64,000 nt of DNA from Youngiibacter multivorans (GCF_017873395.1 NZ_JAGGKC010000018.1:21624-85623), one strand, 5' to 3'; positions 36,847 to 47,104 are shown, numbered from the stretch's first letter. The notes: generated by a model from the sequence alone, not told the origin. A program made the numbers and translations.

Positions 36847-38147
36847 TGAAGCTCGAGAGGATATGCGACGCAATCAGGGAAATGGAGCTTGGCCGCAAGA
36901 TTTCCGTTAGAAGCCTTGCCCGCGAGATGGATGTAAGCGAGGCTACCGCATACAAGGCCATAAAGAAGATGGAGGATGAAGGATACCTTGAGACGCTTCC
37001 CCGAGCTGGAACCATAAGGGTTGAAAGCCCAAGGGAGAAGAAGCTCGAGAGCATAACCTACAAGGAGGTCCTCAGGATAGTTGACGGGGAGCTGCTTGCA
37101 GGGGAGGCAGGACTGGATAAGACTGTATCAAGGTTCAACATCGGAGCAATGACCCTTGATGCCATGAAGAAGTATCTTCATCCGGGAGGTCTTCTGATTG
37201 CCGGAAACAGGGATGACGTTCATATCCTTGCGCTTAGTGCGGGGGTCGGGGTTCTCATAACCGGTGGCTTCAGCGCTGAAAAGAAGGTAATAGAGATGGC
37301 TGACAGGCTCAAGCTTCCTGTCATATCTACATCCTACGATTCCTTCACTACTGGCTCACTTATAAGCAGGGCCATATCCGAAAAGCTCATCAAGAGCACA
37401 ATTCCGTATGTAGGAGACCTGCTTAAGAAGGCACCGGCATACCTACGGTCAGATGATACTGTCAAGGACTTCAAGGCTCTCAGTGAAGAGACGGATTACG
37501 AGAAGTTTCCTGTGGTCGACCACAGGATGAAGGTGCTTGGAGTAGTCTCAACAAGGGAAGTCGTAGGGAAAAGGGATGACGAGTCCATTGAGAAGGTAAT
37601 GAGGAAGGTGGCTGTGACCTATAGTCCGAGAGCCACCGTCTCACATATTGCCCATGTCATGGACTGGGAGAACCTTCAGCTGTGCCCCATAACTGAAGGG
37701 GAAAGGCTTGTGGGAGTTATCACAAGGACTGATATCCTGAAGGCTCTGCAGGACAGGGACACGAGGCCCATGGAGAAGGATACCCTGGAGGACAGGGTCA
37801 TTAAGGACATGGAGCTGGAAAAGCAAGAAGGCCTATACAGGTTTACAGGCTCTGTTACACCGGACATGCTGGATCCTTATGGCAACGCCTCAAACAGCGT
37901 GCTCTCCATGTTCATGGTAAAATCAGCCATGACAGTACTTGAAAACAGGTTCTACAGCTGCACGATGGACAGCGTTTCCCTGGACTTCATGGGAAGCCTC
38001 GAGGTAGACTCGGAGTTTACTGTGGAGGCGACTATCCTGTCTTCAGGAAAGAGCAGGTCTAAAATAGGGATGAAGCTATTATCGAAGGATTCAACAATAG
38101 CAGTGGGGACGCTCAGCGCTCTCCATACCCCTGAGGAACGTGAATAG
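36846..38147 (+). CDS. HTH-DRTGG-CBS-hotdog regulator (YtoI/SpxR-like)
   Basis: A 433-residue multi-domain protein. It has a winged helix at about 1-60 (VRSLAREMDVSEATAYKAIKKMEDEGYL), a DRTGG domain at about 65-180, two CBS modules at about 190-305 (nucleotide-sensing type) and a hotdog fold at about 330-430. This order matches YtoI of Bacillus and SpxR of streptococci, which are likely metabolite-responsive transcription regulators. The ligand is not known; adenine nucleotides and acyl-CoA are plausible for the CBS and hotdog parts. It is coupled to whiA by a one-base overlap. Confidence 0.85.
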   Translation: MKLERICDAIREMELGRKISVRSLAREMDVSEATAYKAIKKMEDEGYLETLPRAGTIRVESPREKKLESITYKEVLRIVDGELLAGEAGLDKTVSRFNIGAMTLDAMKKYLHPGGLLIAGNRDDVHILALSAGVGVLITGGFSAEKKVIEMADRLKLPVISTSYDSFTTGSLISRAISEKLIKSTIPYVGDLLKKAPAYLRSDDTVKDFKALSEETDYEKFPVVDHRMKVLGVVSTREVVGKRDDESIEKVMRKVAVTYSPRATVSHIAHVMDWENLQLCPITEGERLVGVITRTDILKALQDRDTRPMEKDTLEDRVIKDMELEKQEGLYRFTGSVTPDMLDPYGNASNSVLSMFMVKSAMTVLENRFYSCTMDSVSLDFMGSLEVDSEFTVEATILSSGKSRSKIGMKLLSKDSTIAVGTLSALHTPEERE

Positions 38148-38190
38148 ATAAAAATTGGAATAATAATTTATTGAAATGCGAGGAGATAGT

Positions 38191-38481
38191 ATGTTTTATC
38201 ATGTAGTAATGTTCAAATTAAAGGACAACAGCCCGGAGAGCATGGAAAAGGCTAGGGAGATACTTATGTCAATGGAGGGAAAGATTCCTGAACTAAAGGG
38301 TCTTACTGTAGGAAAGGACACCCTTTTCACAGGCAGGAGCTTCGACATCTGCCTGATCACGACATTTGATTCAAAGGAAGATATGGATGTATATCAGGAC
38401 AGCTATTACCATGTTGAGCATGTCCTTAAGAACATAAGACCTATGATTGAGAAGTCCGCTGCGTGTGACTTCCTCGGTTAA
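38191..38481 (+). CDS. Dabb family (stress-responsive alpha/beta barrel) protein
   Basis: A 96-residue ferredoxin-like barrel, MFYHVVMFKLKDNSPESMEKA..., with FDICLITTFDSKEDMDVYQDSYYHVEHV, the usual Dabb pattern of a histidine early in strand one and a YHxxH-like block late. These proteins usually dimerise; their activity varies and is unknown here. The ATG at 38191 follows AGGAGA; an ATG at 38176 would precede that site. It lies between the YtoI-like regulator and dnaE. Confidence 0.8.
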   Translation: MFYHVVMFKLKDNSPESMEKAREILMSMEGKIPELKGLTVGKDTLFTGRSFDICLITTFDSKEDMDVYQDSYYHVEHVLKNIRPMIEKSAACDFLG

Positions 38482-38526
38482 TGCTGCGAGTCCAAAATCG
38501 GACATATCCGGGAAGGGGAGAAGACT

Positions 38527-41500
38527 TTGAATATTAAAGATAAGGCAGGATTCTGCCACCTTCACCTTCATACGGAGTATAGTCTCCTAGACGGTTCGGG
38601 AATGATAAAGAAGATGGTGGCAAGGGCGAAGGAGCTCGGGATGGAGCACATCGCCATCACCGACCACGGTGCCATGTACGGGGTTGTGGAATTCTACAAG
38701 GAGGCCGTGAAGGCCGGACTTAAGCCTGTCATAGGCTGCGAGATCTATGTGGCTGCCATGTCCATGGACCAGAAGAGCCAGGATTCGGAGAATTCGACTC
38801 ACCATCTTGTGCTTCTGGTAAAGAACGAGACTGGATACAGGAACCTCATGAAGATAGTTACCGAAGGGTCCTTGAGAGGATTCTACTACAAGCCCAGGGT
38901 GGACCATGACTTTTTGAAGTCCCACTCGGAAGGGCTTATTTGCCTTTCTGCATGCCTCGGAGGAGAAGTTCAGAAGTACTTCACCCTTGACATGCCAAGC
39001 AAGGCCAGGGAAGCTGCCCTGTTCTATAAGGAAACCTTCAGGGACGGTTTCTACCTTGAGCTTCAGGACCATGGCATGATGGAGCAGAAGAAGGTCAACA
39101 GGTTGAACATTGAGCTTGCAAGGGAGCTTGAAATACCCCTTGTGGCAACAAACGATGTCCACTATATCGAGAAAGATGACTCAAGGGCCCACGATATACT
39201 CCTGTGCATCCAGACCGGCAAGACTGTTGATGTGGAAGAAAGGATGAGATATCCTTCGCCTGAGTTCTATCTCAAGTCTCCTGAAGAGATGGAGATGCTT
39301 TTCGGCGAGATTCCGGAAGCGCTTGAAAACACTGTAAAGATTGCTGAGGAGTGCAATTTCAGCTTTGAGTTCAATGTACCCAAGCTTCCGAGGTTTCCGC
39401 TTCCTGAAGGAACGGACCATTTTGAGTACCTTAAGGCACAGGTCTACAAAGGGATGGTGGAGAAATATCCGGTTTTCAGTGGATTCAAGGGTAAAGCCTT
39501 CACGACTGATGAGCTTTCTGAATTTGATGACACTGAGGCCATAGAGCTGCTTAAGAGGGTCGACTATGAGCTCAAAGTCATGAGGGACATGGGCTATGTG
39601 GATTACTTCCTCATTGTCTGGGATTTCATAAAGTTCGCGAATGACAATGGCATAGCTACAGGAGCCGGAAGAGGAAGCGCAGCAGGGTCAGTTGTCTCAT
39701 ACTGCCTGAACATAACAAAAATTGACCCGATAAAGTACAGCCTGCTCTTTGAAAGGTTCCTCAATCCTGAGAGGATTTCGATGCCTGATATAGACTCAGA
39801 TTTCTGCTACGAGAGGCGCGGAGAGGTAATCGACTATGTAGTGGGCAAGTATGGCACTGACAATGTGGCCCAGATCATAACCTTCGGGACGATGGCTGCA
39901 AAGGCCTGCATCAGGGATGTGGGAAGGGCAATGAACTACCCTTATGGGGAAGTTGACCAGATAGCAAAGATGATTCCGGGGATGCTGAACATTACAATAG
40001 ACAAGGCGCTGGAGATCAATCCTGAGCTTAAGAGAGCCTACGAGGAAGACGGCAGGGTGATGGAGCTCATAGATGTAGCCAGAAAGCTGGAGGGCCTCTC
40101 AAGGCATGCCAGCACCCATGCAGCAGGTGTCGTTATCTCAGAGAAGGCCCTGGTTGAATATGTGCCGCTCCAGAAGAACGAGGACATGGTGGTTACTCAG
40201 TTTACCATGAATACTCTTGAGGAGCTGGGACTCCTTAAGATGGACTTCCTGGGTCTTAGGACACTGACGGTCATGAGGGACACAGTGGACATGGTTAAGG
40301 TCAACAGGGATGAGACGGTGGACATAGATGCCCTGGACCTCAAGGATCCTGAGGTGTTCAGGATGATAGGTGAGGGAAAAACTGTCGGTGTATTCCAGCT
40401 GGAATCTGCAGGAATGACGAGCTTCATGAAGGAGCTTAGGCCTGACAGCCTTGAGGACATCATAGCGGGAATCTCCCTGTACAGGCCGGGACCGATGGCT
40501 GAGATACCAAGGTACATTGAGAACAAGAAGAATCCTGAGAAGATAACATATCTCTGCAAGGAGCTTGAGCCCATACTTTCAGTCACTTATGGGGTCATTA
40601 TCTATCAGGAGCAGGTAATGCAGATAGTCAGGGACCTTGCGGGCTACTCCCTTGGCAGGAGCGACCTTGTCAGGCGTGCGATGTCAAAGAAGAAGCACGA
40701 TGTAATGGAAGAGGAACGCAAGAATTTCATATACGGCCTCAAAGACAAGGACGGTAACATAATAGTAGAGGGATGCATAAGGCGTGGCATTGACGAATCA
40801 GCCGCGAACAAGATATTCGACCAGATGACTGATTTCGCCAGCTATGCATTCAACAAGGCACATGCAGCAGCATACGCGGTAATAGGTTATCAGACCGGAT
40901 TCCTCATGAGGTACTATCCCCAGGAATTCATAGCTGCCATGCTGAACTCTGTAATTGGCAACAGCGAAAAGTGCGGTGCTTACCTGAGGTCCGCGAAGGA
41001 GCTTGGTATAAAGGTCCTGCCGCCTGACATCAATGAATCGGAGTTCAGGTACACTGTAAAGGGAACGACGATAAGGTTCGGACTTGGAGCAATAAAGGGC
41101 GTTGGTCGGAACATGGTCGATTCATTCGTGAGGATAAGGGAAGAGCGCGGCAGATTCAGGAACCTGATGGATTTTACTGAAAGGATCGAACAGGGATCGG
41201 TTAACAAGAGGGCACTTGAAGCACTGATAAAATCAGGCTGCTTTGATGGTCTTGATGGTGCAAGGTCTCAGATGCTTGCAGTATATGACAGGATCCTTGA
41301 CAGCTTCACTCAGGTAAGGAAGAGGACCATTGAGGGACAGGTATCCCTGTTCGGGGACATCATAGAGGATCACTCCCTTTCAGGGATTGAACTTCCGAAC
41401 CTCAGGGAATTCGATAAAAAGGACATGCTTGCAATGGAGAAGGAGATGACAGGGATGTACCTCTCAGGACATCCTCTGGATGACTTCGAGGAACTCATCG

Positions 41501-42129
41501 GCAGGATGTCGAGCACAAGTGTGGCTGATATAACTAAGGGTGCAGATGCAATTCTTGATGACATCAGGGACGAGGCTGCTCTCTATACGGAGAGCATAAT
41601 GGCCGAGACCGGTCTTAAGGACGGGGACAAAGTCATAATGGGAGGTCTCATCAGAAATATTACAAGAAAGATAACAAGGAACCAGGCCATGATGGCGTTC
41701 CTGAACTTCGAGGACCTGACCGGTGTGATTGAAGGGATCGTCTTTCCTAAATCCTATGAGAAGCTGCTTGAATTCCTGAGGGAGGACAGTATAGTTCTTC
41801 TGAAGGGAAGGCTGTCAATGAAAGAGGATGAAGCTCCGAAAATCATAGTGGAAGACCTTGGTCCGCTGAAATCTAAGATGGAGAAGCGTATATATCTGAG
41901 GTTCGATGACATGGAGGATGCCAAGCTTGCTGTGAAGAGGCTAAGGTCAGTCTTTCGGACCTTCCATGGGGAAACTCCAGTATATGTTGTCGCGGGAAAA
42001 TCAAAGGATACAATGAAGCTCGCAAAGGACCTCTGGGTGGACCATAACTCCGATATACTTGGTATGCTTAAGGAAAAGCTAGGTGAGGCCAATGTAAAGA
42101 TGGTTGAAAGGTCTGCTGGGAGTGCATGA
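38527..42129 (+). CDS. dnaE: DNA polymerase III alpha subunit
   Basis: A 1200-residue C-family polymerase. It has an N-terminal PHP domain (HLHLHTEYSLLDGSGMIKKM, ITDHGAMYG), a palm with metal-binding MPDIDSDFCYERRGEV, fingers with YQEQVMQIVRDLAGYSLGRSDLVRRAMSKKK, tandem HhH regions and a C-terminal OB fold (ITRKITRNQAMMAFLNFEDLTG). The length and domain order are those of DnaE1. Bacillota usually also have PolC as main replicase, which is not visible here. The start is TTG 38527 after AAGGGGAGAAG. Confidence 0.96.
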   Translation: MNIKDKAGFCHLHLHTEYSLLDGSGMIKKMVARAKELGMEHIAITDHGAMYGVVEFYKEAVKAGLKPVIGCEIYVAAMSMDQKSQDSENSTHHLVLLVKNETGYRNLMKIVTEGSLRGFYYKPRVDHDFLKSHSEGLICLSACLGGEVQKYFTLDMPSKAREAALFYKETFRDGFYLELQDHGMMEQKKVNRLNIELARELEIPLVATNDVHYIEKDDSRAHDILLCIQTGKTVDVEERMRYPSPEFYLKSPEEMEMLFGEIPEALENTVKIAEECNFSFEFNVPKLPRFPLPEGTDHFEYLKAQVYKGMVEKYPVFSGFKGKAFTTDELSEFDDTEAIELLKRVDYELKVMRDMGYVDYFLIVWDFIKFANDNGIATGAGRGSAAGSVVSYCLNITKIDPIKYSLLFERFLNPERISMPDIDSDFCYERRGEVIDYVVGKYGTDNVAQIITFGTMAAKACIRDVGRAMNYPYGEVDQIAKMIPGMLNITIDKALEINPELKRAYEEDGRVMELIDVARKLEGLSRHASTHAAGVVISEKALVEYVPLQKNEDMVVTQFTMNTLEELGLLKMDFLGLRTLTVMRDTVDMVKVNRDETVDIDALDLKDPEVFRMIGEGKTVGVFQLESAGMTSFMKELRPDSLEDIIAGISLYRPGPMAEIPRYIENKKNPEKITYLCKELEPILSVTYGVIIYQEQVMQIVRDLAGYSLGRSDLVRRAMSKKKHDVMEEERKNFIYGLKDKDGNIIVEGCIRRGIDESAANKIFDQMTDFASYAFNKAHAAAYAVIGYQTGFLMRYYPQEFIAAMLNSVIGNSEKCGAYLRSAKELGIKVLPPDINESEFRYTVKGTTIRFGLGAIKGVGRNMVDSFVRIREERGRFRNLMDFTERIEQGSVNKRALEALIKSGCFDGLDGARSQMLAVYDRILDSFTQVRKRTIEGQVSLFGDIIEDHSLSGIELPNLREFDKKDMLAMEKEMTGMYLSGHPLDDFEELIGRMSSTSVADITKGADAILDDIRDEAALYTESIMAETGLKDGDKVIMGGLIRNITRKITRNQAMMAFLNFEDLTGVIEGIVFPKSYEKLLEFLREDSIVLLKGRLSMKEDEAPKIIVEDLGPLKSKMEKRIYLRFDDMEDAKLAVKRLRSVFRTFHGETPVYVVAGKSKDTMKLAKDLWVDHNSDILGMLKEKLGEANVKMVERSAGSA

Positions 42130-42193
42130 TATACATTTTCCTTCAAGAATGAAAAGTTAACCGATTGTTTGATTTTCGGATAATGTAAATTTG

Positions 42194-42222
42194 TTGAAAA
42201 TGATGCTGTCTAGTAATACAAT
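42194..42222 (+). promoter_or_regulatory. Promoter of the pfkA-pyk operon
   Basis: TTGAAA at 42194-42199 and TACAAT at 42217-42222 with a 17-base spacer, upstream of a 60-base leader ending in AAGGAGGAG. Confidence 0.7.
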
Positions 42223-42288
42223 GTAATGGGTCTGTCTGGTTTTCAGCCATACGGACAATTCCAAACTTGCTCCAAGGAGGAGAATAGT

Positions 42289-43245
42289 GTGAAAAAGATA
42301 GCCATACTGACAAGCGGAGGGGACGCTCCCGGAATGAATGCCGCCATCAGAGCGGTTGTTAGGACTGCATTAAAGAACGATATAGAAGTAATAGGAATAA
42401 ACATGGGCTATGAGGGTCTCATCAACGGAGATTTCCACCCTATGGACAGAAGGTCAGTTTCAGATATCATCCAGAAGGGTGGTACAATCCTGAAGACTGC
42501 AAGATGCCCTGAATTCAAGGATCCTGCAGTGAGGGAGAAGGCTGCCCAGGTCTTGAGGATCTACGGCATTGAGGGACTGATCGTCATCGGCGGAGATGGC
42601 TCGTTCATGGGCGCCAAGGGCCTTTCTGACCTTGGAATAAAGACGATAGGTCTTCCTGGAACCATAGACAACGACCTGGCTTATACTGACTACACCATAG
42701 GCTTTGATACAGCTCAGAATACCATTACTGATGCCATCAACAAGCTGAGGGACACTTCATCCTCACATCAGAGGGTTTCTGTAGTAGAGGTAATGGGAAG
42801 AAACTGCGGCGACCTTGCACTTTACGCAGGTCTTGCAGGCGGAGCCACGACCATTCTTGTCCCTGAGAAGAAGATGACAAAGGAAGAGGCGATCAGGGAA
42901 GTAATGGAAGGCAGGAAGATGAAGAAGAACCACAATCTTGTTGTGGTTGCTGAAGGTGTCGGAGGAGCAAGGGAGCTTGCCCAGGACATCGAGGAGCTTA
43001 CCGGAATTGAGGCCAGGGCTACAGTTCTCGGACACATCCAGAGGGGTGGAGTGCCTACGGCATTTGACAGGATACTTGCTGCAAGGATGGGACACAAGGC
43101 TGTAGAGCTTCTTATGGAAGGAAAGTCTGCAAGGGTTGTGGGAATCAAGGCTAACAAGATAATTGACATGGACATATATGAGGCACTGGCAATGGAAAGG
43201 ACATTTGATGAGGAACTCTACAAGATAGCAATGGACATGTCATAA
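42289..43245 (+). CDS. pfkA: ATP-dependent 6-phosphofructokinase
   Basis: A 318-residue enzyme of glycolysis that phosphorylates fructose-6-phosphate. It has the ATP site TSGGDAPGMNAAIRAVVR, IGGDGSFMGAKGL and the catalytic loop GLPGTIDNDLAYTDYTIGFDTA. The effector region HQRVSVVEVMGR is also present. The start is GTG 42289 after AAGGAGGAGAATA, which gives the standard family length; longer forms lack support. It is followed by pyk after 20 bases, the usual glycolytic pair. Confidence 0.96.
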   Translation: MKKIAILTSGGDAPGMNAAIRAVVRTALKNDIEVIGINMGYEGLINGDFHPMDRRSVSDIIQKGGTILKTARCPEFKDPAVREKAAQVLRIYGIEGLIVIGGDGSFMGAKGLSDLGIKTIGLPGTIDNDLAYTDYTIGFDTAQNTITDAINKLRDTSSSHQRVSVVEVMGRNCGDLALYAGLAGGATTILVPEKKMTKEEAIREVMEGRKMKKNHNLVVVAEGVGGARELAQDIEELTGIEARATVLGHIQRGGVPTAFDRILAARMGHKAVELLMEGKSARVVGIKANKIIDMDIYEALAMERTFDEELYKIAMDMS

Positions 43246-43265
43246 TTGCAACTAAGGAGGCAGAA

Positions 43266-45032
43266 ATGAGAAAGACCAAGATAGTATGTACCATCGGACC
43301 GGCATCGGAAAGCGAAGAGGTAATCAGGAGACTGATAATCGCAGGTATGAACACTGCAAGATTCAACTTCTCTCATGGAGACCATGAATCCCATGGAATG
43401 AAGATGGAGAGGGTAAGAGGAATTGCCAAGGATCTGGGGAAGACAGTAGCGCTGCTGCTTGATACAAAGGGACCTGAAATAAGGACCCACAACTTCAAGG
43501 ATACAGTTGTGACTCTTCAGGAAGGTGAATTCGTTGATGTCATCGCAGGTGAAGAGATATTGGGTGACGCGAAGCAGTTCTCAGTAACCTATGAGAAGCT
43601 TTCTGAGGATGTAGTGCCTGGAAGCAGGATTCTAATAGATGATGGTCTTGTTGGGCTTGAAGTCATGTCGGTAAAGGGTAACAGGATAACCTGCGGAATA
43701 CTCAATACAGGCAATGTCTCCAACCACAAGGGAGTCAATCTTCCTGGAATAAAGACACAGCTTCCGGCTCTTACTGACAGGGACATAGCGGACCTTAAGT
43801 TCGGTGTGGAGATGGGTGTCGATTTCGTTGCCGCTTCCTTCATAAGAAAAGCAGAGGACGTCCTTGCAATAAGGAAGGTACTCAGAGACCTTGGCGGAGA
43901 TGACATATTCCTGATATCCAAGATTGAGAACCAGGAAGGTGTCGACAACGTTGAGGAAATAGTAAAGTACTCAGATGGAATCATGGTTGCCAGAGGCGAT
44001 ATGGGTGTTGAGATTCCTCTTGAACTGGTACCTGTGATGCAGAAGAAGATAATCGAGCTTTGCAATCTTCATGGAAAGCCTGTAATAACGGCTACTCAGA
44101 TGCTTGAGTCAATGGTAAGGAATCCAAGGCCGACAAGGGCTGAGGTATCTGACGTTGCTAATGCGATATTCGACGGATCAGATGCGATAATGCTGTCCGG
44201 TGAGACTGCAAACGGAAAGTATCCTGTCGAGGCTGTATCAACAATGGCGAGAATCGCCTGCGAAGCTGAGGACAGGCTGAAGTATGATGCAATACTTGCC
44301 AATAAGATGCTCCAGAAGGTTTCTTCAGTTCCATCGGCTATAAGCCTGGCTTCTGTTACGACTGCCCATGAGCTTGGAGCTTCGGCAATCATAACAGCTA
44401 CAGTATCTGGAAGCACAGCAAGGAACGTATCAAGGTTCAGACCGCAGTGCCCGATAATATCGATAACTCCAAGCGACAAGGTTGCAAGGATGCTGTCTGT
44501 ATACTGGGGCTGCTACCCGATAGTTGCCGAGATGTATACCACCACTGACGAGATGATTGAAAAATCAGCCGCTCTCGTAAAGGAGAAGGGTTTTGTCACA
44601 GATGGCGAGATAGTCGTCATTACAGCCGGTCTACCAATCAACTATGTCGGATCTACTAACATGATCAAGGTTCATCTCATTGGGGAAGTGCTTCTCCAGG
44701 GAAAGAGGACCCATAAGACAAATCAGATCAAGAGCGGTGTAGTCAAAAAGGCTGAGAACATAGCTGAAGCCAGGGAGAAGCTTGAGGACGAGGATATTCT
44801 CGTAACAAGGACTCTCGATGATTCCTATCTTGAAATACTACACAAGGTATCCGGCATAATTGTCGAGACCAACCAGGTGACGTCTGCAGTGACAGTTGAA
44901 GCCATGAGGCATGACATCCCGATTATCGCGGATTCTGTAAATGCGATGCAGGTTCTGACCGAAGGTACTCTGGTTACAATTGACGGAAAGAGAAGCCTTG
45001 TCATCAATGGAAAGACAAATCTCAAATCATAA
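43266..45032 (+). CDS. pyk: Pyruvate kinase with C-terminal PEP-utilising-type domain
   Basis: A 588-residue pyruvate kinase. The catalytic barrel contains MRKTKIVCTIGPASES, NFSHGDHESH, FLISKIENQEGVDN, VARGDMGVEIP and MLESMVRNPRPTRAEVSDVANAIFDGSDAIMLSGETA. An extra C-terminal domain of about 110 residues (VTRTLDDSYLEILHKVSGII..., ADSVNAMQVLTEGTLVTIDG) resembles the mobile phosphohistidine domain of PEP synthase-type enzymes, as in Bacillus Pyk, but its histidine is not evident. A terminator follows. Confidence 0.95.
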   Translation: MRKTKIVCTIGPASESEEVIRRLIIAGMNTARFNFSHGDHESHGMKMERVRGIAKDLGKTVALLLDTKGPEIRTHNFKDTVVTLQEGEFVDVIAGEEILGDAKQFSVTYEKLSEDVVPGSRILIDDGLVGLEVMSVKGNRITCGILNTGNVSNHKGVNLPGIKTQLPALTDRDIADLKFGVEMGVDFVAASFIRKAEDVLAIRKVLRDLGGDDIFLISKIENQEGVDNVEEIVKYSDGIMVARGDMGVEIPLELVPVMQKKIIELCNLHGKPVITATQMLESMVRNPRPTRAEVSDVANAIFDGSDAIMLSGETANGKYPVEAVSTMARIACEAEDRLKYDAILANKMLQKVSSVPSAISLASVTTAHELGASAIITATVSGSTARNVSRFRPQCPIISITPSDKVARMLSVYWGCYPIVAEMYTTTDEMIEKSAALVKEKGFVTDGEIVVITAGLPINYVGSTNMIKVHLIGEVLLQGKRTHKTNQIKSGVVKKAENIAEAREKLEDEDILVTRTLDDSYLEILHKVSGIIVETNQVTSAVTVEAMRHDIPIIADSVNAMQVLTEGTLVTIDGKRSLVINGKTNLKS

Positions 45033-45040
45033 TTGTGATT

Positions 45041-45067
45041 AAAGCGCGGTTTACCCGCGCTTTATTT
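45041..45067 (+). terminator. Rho-independent terminator after pyk
   Basis: A perfect nine-base-pair stem AAAGCGCGG / CCGCGCTTT with a five-base loop, followed by ATTT. Confidence 0.85.
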
Positions 45068-45266
45068 ATATGATTTGCTATATTGAAAAAAATTAACAAT
45101 TTGTTCATAAAAAGCATATATCGTTGATAGCCAACGAGATACAGTATTTCACAAGAGTTGTTCATATAAATATAACAAAATGTTAACAAAATATTTACAT
45201 TAATTTTTTCGAGCAGTGATATAGTTGTAAAGTATCAAATGAACGATAAGTCAACTGATTCTATAG

Positions 45267-45291
45267 GCACCCGCATGGGTGCTATTTTTTT
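45267..45291 (+). terminator. Second, orphan terminator between pyk and rlmD
   Basis: A six-base-pair GC-rich stem GCACCC / GGGTGC with a four-base loop, followed by TATTTTTTT. It lies 200 bases after the pyk terminator with no gene in between. It may end a small RNA or act as an attenuator in the rlmD leader. The AT-rich 45068-45266 stretch holds no open reading frame of note. Confidence 0.75.
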
Positions 45292-45378
45292 GCCCTTAAT
45301 TAGCCTGAGTGCCACAAAGGGTAGCATATGTTACAATTATACGGAAAAGAATTGATGAAATATGAGGGGGAAGCTCCA

Positions 45379-46725
45379 ATGAAGAAGAATGACATCATAA
45401 AGGCTGAGATAACCAGCCAGGGATATAACGGGGAAGGCATAGCGAGGATAGAAGGCATGCCTGTTTTCATAGAGAATGCGCTGCCTGGTGAAAAGGCATC
45501 TATACATATACTTAAGGTAAATAAGAACCTGGCATTTGGAAAGATTGCATCAATAGATGTACCTTCAAAACTCAGGGTTGAGCCTCCATGCCCATATTAC
45601 TGGAAGTGCGGAGGCTGCGACCTTCAGCACCAGACCTATGAGAGCCAGCTTGAATTCAAGAAGAAGAGGGTCAGAGATGCTATCGAAAGGATAGGGGGAG
45701 TCAAGGATCCTGTTGTAAATGACACTTTAGGAATGGAAAATCCGTTCAGATACAGGAATAAAGTACAGCTGCCTGTAGGACTTGAAAACGGGAAGATAAT
45801 ATCCGGGTTCTATGCTAAAAGGTCACACAGGATAATAGACATGGAGAGCTGTATAATCCAGCATGAAGACGGTGATAAAGTACTGAAGATAGTCAGAGAG
45901 TGGATGGAGGACAACGGTATACTCCCTTACCAGGCTGATGGCACAGGACTTATCAGGCATATAATGGTCAGGAAGGGATTCATTACAGGTGACCTGATGG
46001 TAGTAATAGTAGCTACTAAGAACCAACTGCCGATGAATGAGGACCTGACAAGAAGACTCAGTAATATTGATGGCTTCAAATCACTTATCCTTAATATAAA
46101 CAGCAGAGATACAAATGTAATACTCGGTGAAAGCAACATAGTGCTTTATGGCACAGACCATATTGAGGACTACATATCTGAGTTCCGGTTCAGGATCTCT
46201 CCACATTCATTCTTCCAGGTGAATCCTGCACAGACACATGTCATGTATTCAAAAGCCCTTGAATATGCAGGGCTTACTGGAAATGAGACCGTATTCGATG
46301 CTTACTGCGGAGCAGGCACAATAAGCATGTTCCTCTCAAAAAAAGCTAAGAAGGTGTATGGAGTTGAAATAGTCAGGGAAGCTGTAGCAGATGCCAGGCT
46401 GAACGCTGAGATGAACGGAGTCACAAACATTGAATTCATTGAAGGAAAGTCTGAGGATGTCATAGCTGACCTTATCGAGCAGGGCATCCATGCCGATGTA
46501 GTAGTTGTGGATCCACCAAGGAAAGGCTGCGAAAGGTCGCTGCTTGATTCCATTGCTGCCATGGGACCGAAAAGGCTGGTGTATGTGTCGTGTGACGCTG
46601 CAACTCTCGGAAGGGATGTAGGGATAATGGCAGAGCTAGGATATGAGCTTGTTGAGGCGACACCAGTGGACAACTTCCCGATGACGGCACACGTTGAGAC
46701 GGTAGCATTGATGTCAAGGATATAA
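45379..46725 (+). CDS. rlmD: 23S rRNA (uracil-5-)-methyltransferase RlmD/RlmCD type
   Basis: A 448-residue SAM-dependent m5U methyltransferase of 23S rRNA. It has a TRAM domain at about 1-60 (GYNGEGIARIEGMPVFIENALPGE), iron-sulfur cluster cysteines in CPYYWKCGGCD and in ESCIIQ, the SAM motif VFDAYCGAGTISMFL, VVVDPPRKGC and the catalytic Cys in LVYVSCDAATLGRDV. The ATG at 45379 follows GAGGGGG by eight bases; an upstream in-frame ATG at 45328 lacks this. The gene is the last clear housekeeping gene before the accessory region. Confidence 0.92.
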   Translation: MKKNDIIKAEITSQGYNGEGIARIEGMPVFIENALPGEKASIHILKVNKNLAFGKIASIDVPSKLRVEPPCPYYWKCGGCDLQHQTYESQLEFKKKRVRDAIERIGGVKDPVVNDTLGMENPFRYRNKVQLPVGLENGKIISGFYAKRSHRIIDMESCIIQHEDGDKVLKIVREWMEDNGILPYQADGTGLIRHIMVRKGFITGDLMVVIVATKNQLPMNEDLTRRLSNIDGFKSLILNINSRDTNVILGESNIVLYGTDHIEDYISEFRFRISPHSFFQVNPAQTHVMYSKALEYAGLTGNETVFDAYCGAGTISMFLSKKAKKVYGVEIVREAVADARLNAEMNGVTNIEFIEGKSEDVIADLIEQGIHADVVVVDPPRKGCERSLLDSIAAMGPKRLVYVSCDAATLGRDVGIMAELGYELVEATPVDNFPMTAHVETVALMSRI

Positions 46726-47104
46726 AGGAGAGTGTCTGAAAAGGGTTGAAAATAGGGCTTTTACGGGTTTTTTAGTTTGAAATTGGAATGTTAAAAACTA
46801 TGTTTTTATGCTTCTTGGGAAATTATCAATACAGGTATAAACCCCTGCAAGTGGTCAATTTAGATAACGGTGCTTAGTGAGAAGTCGATTTAGATGTTTT
46901 TTGAAGAAGCCGAGGTTGTGTGATCAGCAATGATTTTACGATAGATTTGATAAAATGGCAGTGAAACAGGCTAACTAGAATGACTGAAATGCGTCAATAT
47001 GTTTATTATCCGAGGTGCAAATCAAATATAAACTCACGATAATAGAGACATAAAACCTTGAATTTAATTTCAGATTATATATATTAAGTTAGGAGGAAAA
47101 ACAT
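46726..47104. other. Gene-free junction, possible insertion-sequence debris
   Basis: No coding region is supported. The segment just after rlmD contains GAGAGTGTCTGAAAAGGG, which resembles insertion-sequence ends seen in clostridia. Further on GTGGTCAATTTAGAT and AGTCGATTTAGAT near 46853-46895 look like paired end repeats. These resemblances are from memory and weak. From here on base composition turns more AT-rich. Confidence 0.35.

Noticed and set aside
38587..39162. Minus-strand open frame of 191 codons
   Set aside because: Antisense to the PHP domain of dnaE; no start signal or recognisable domain.
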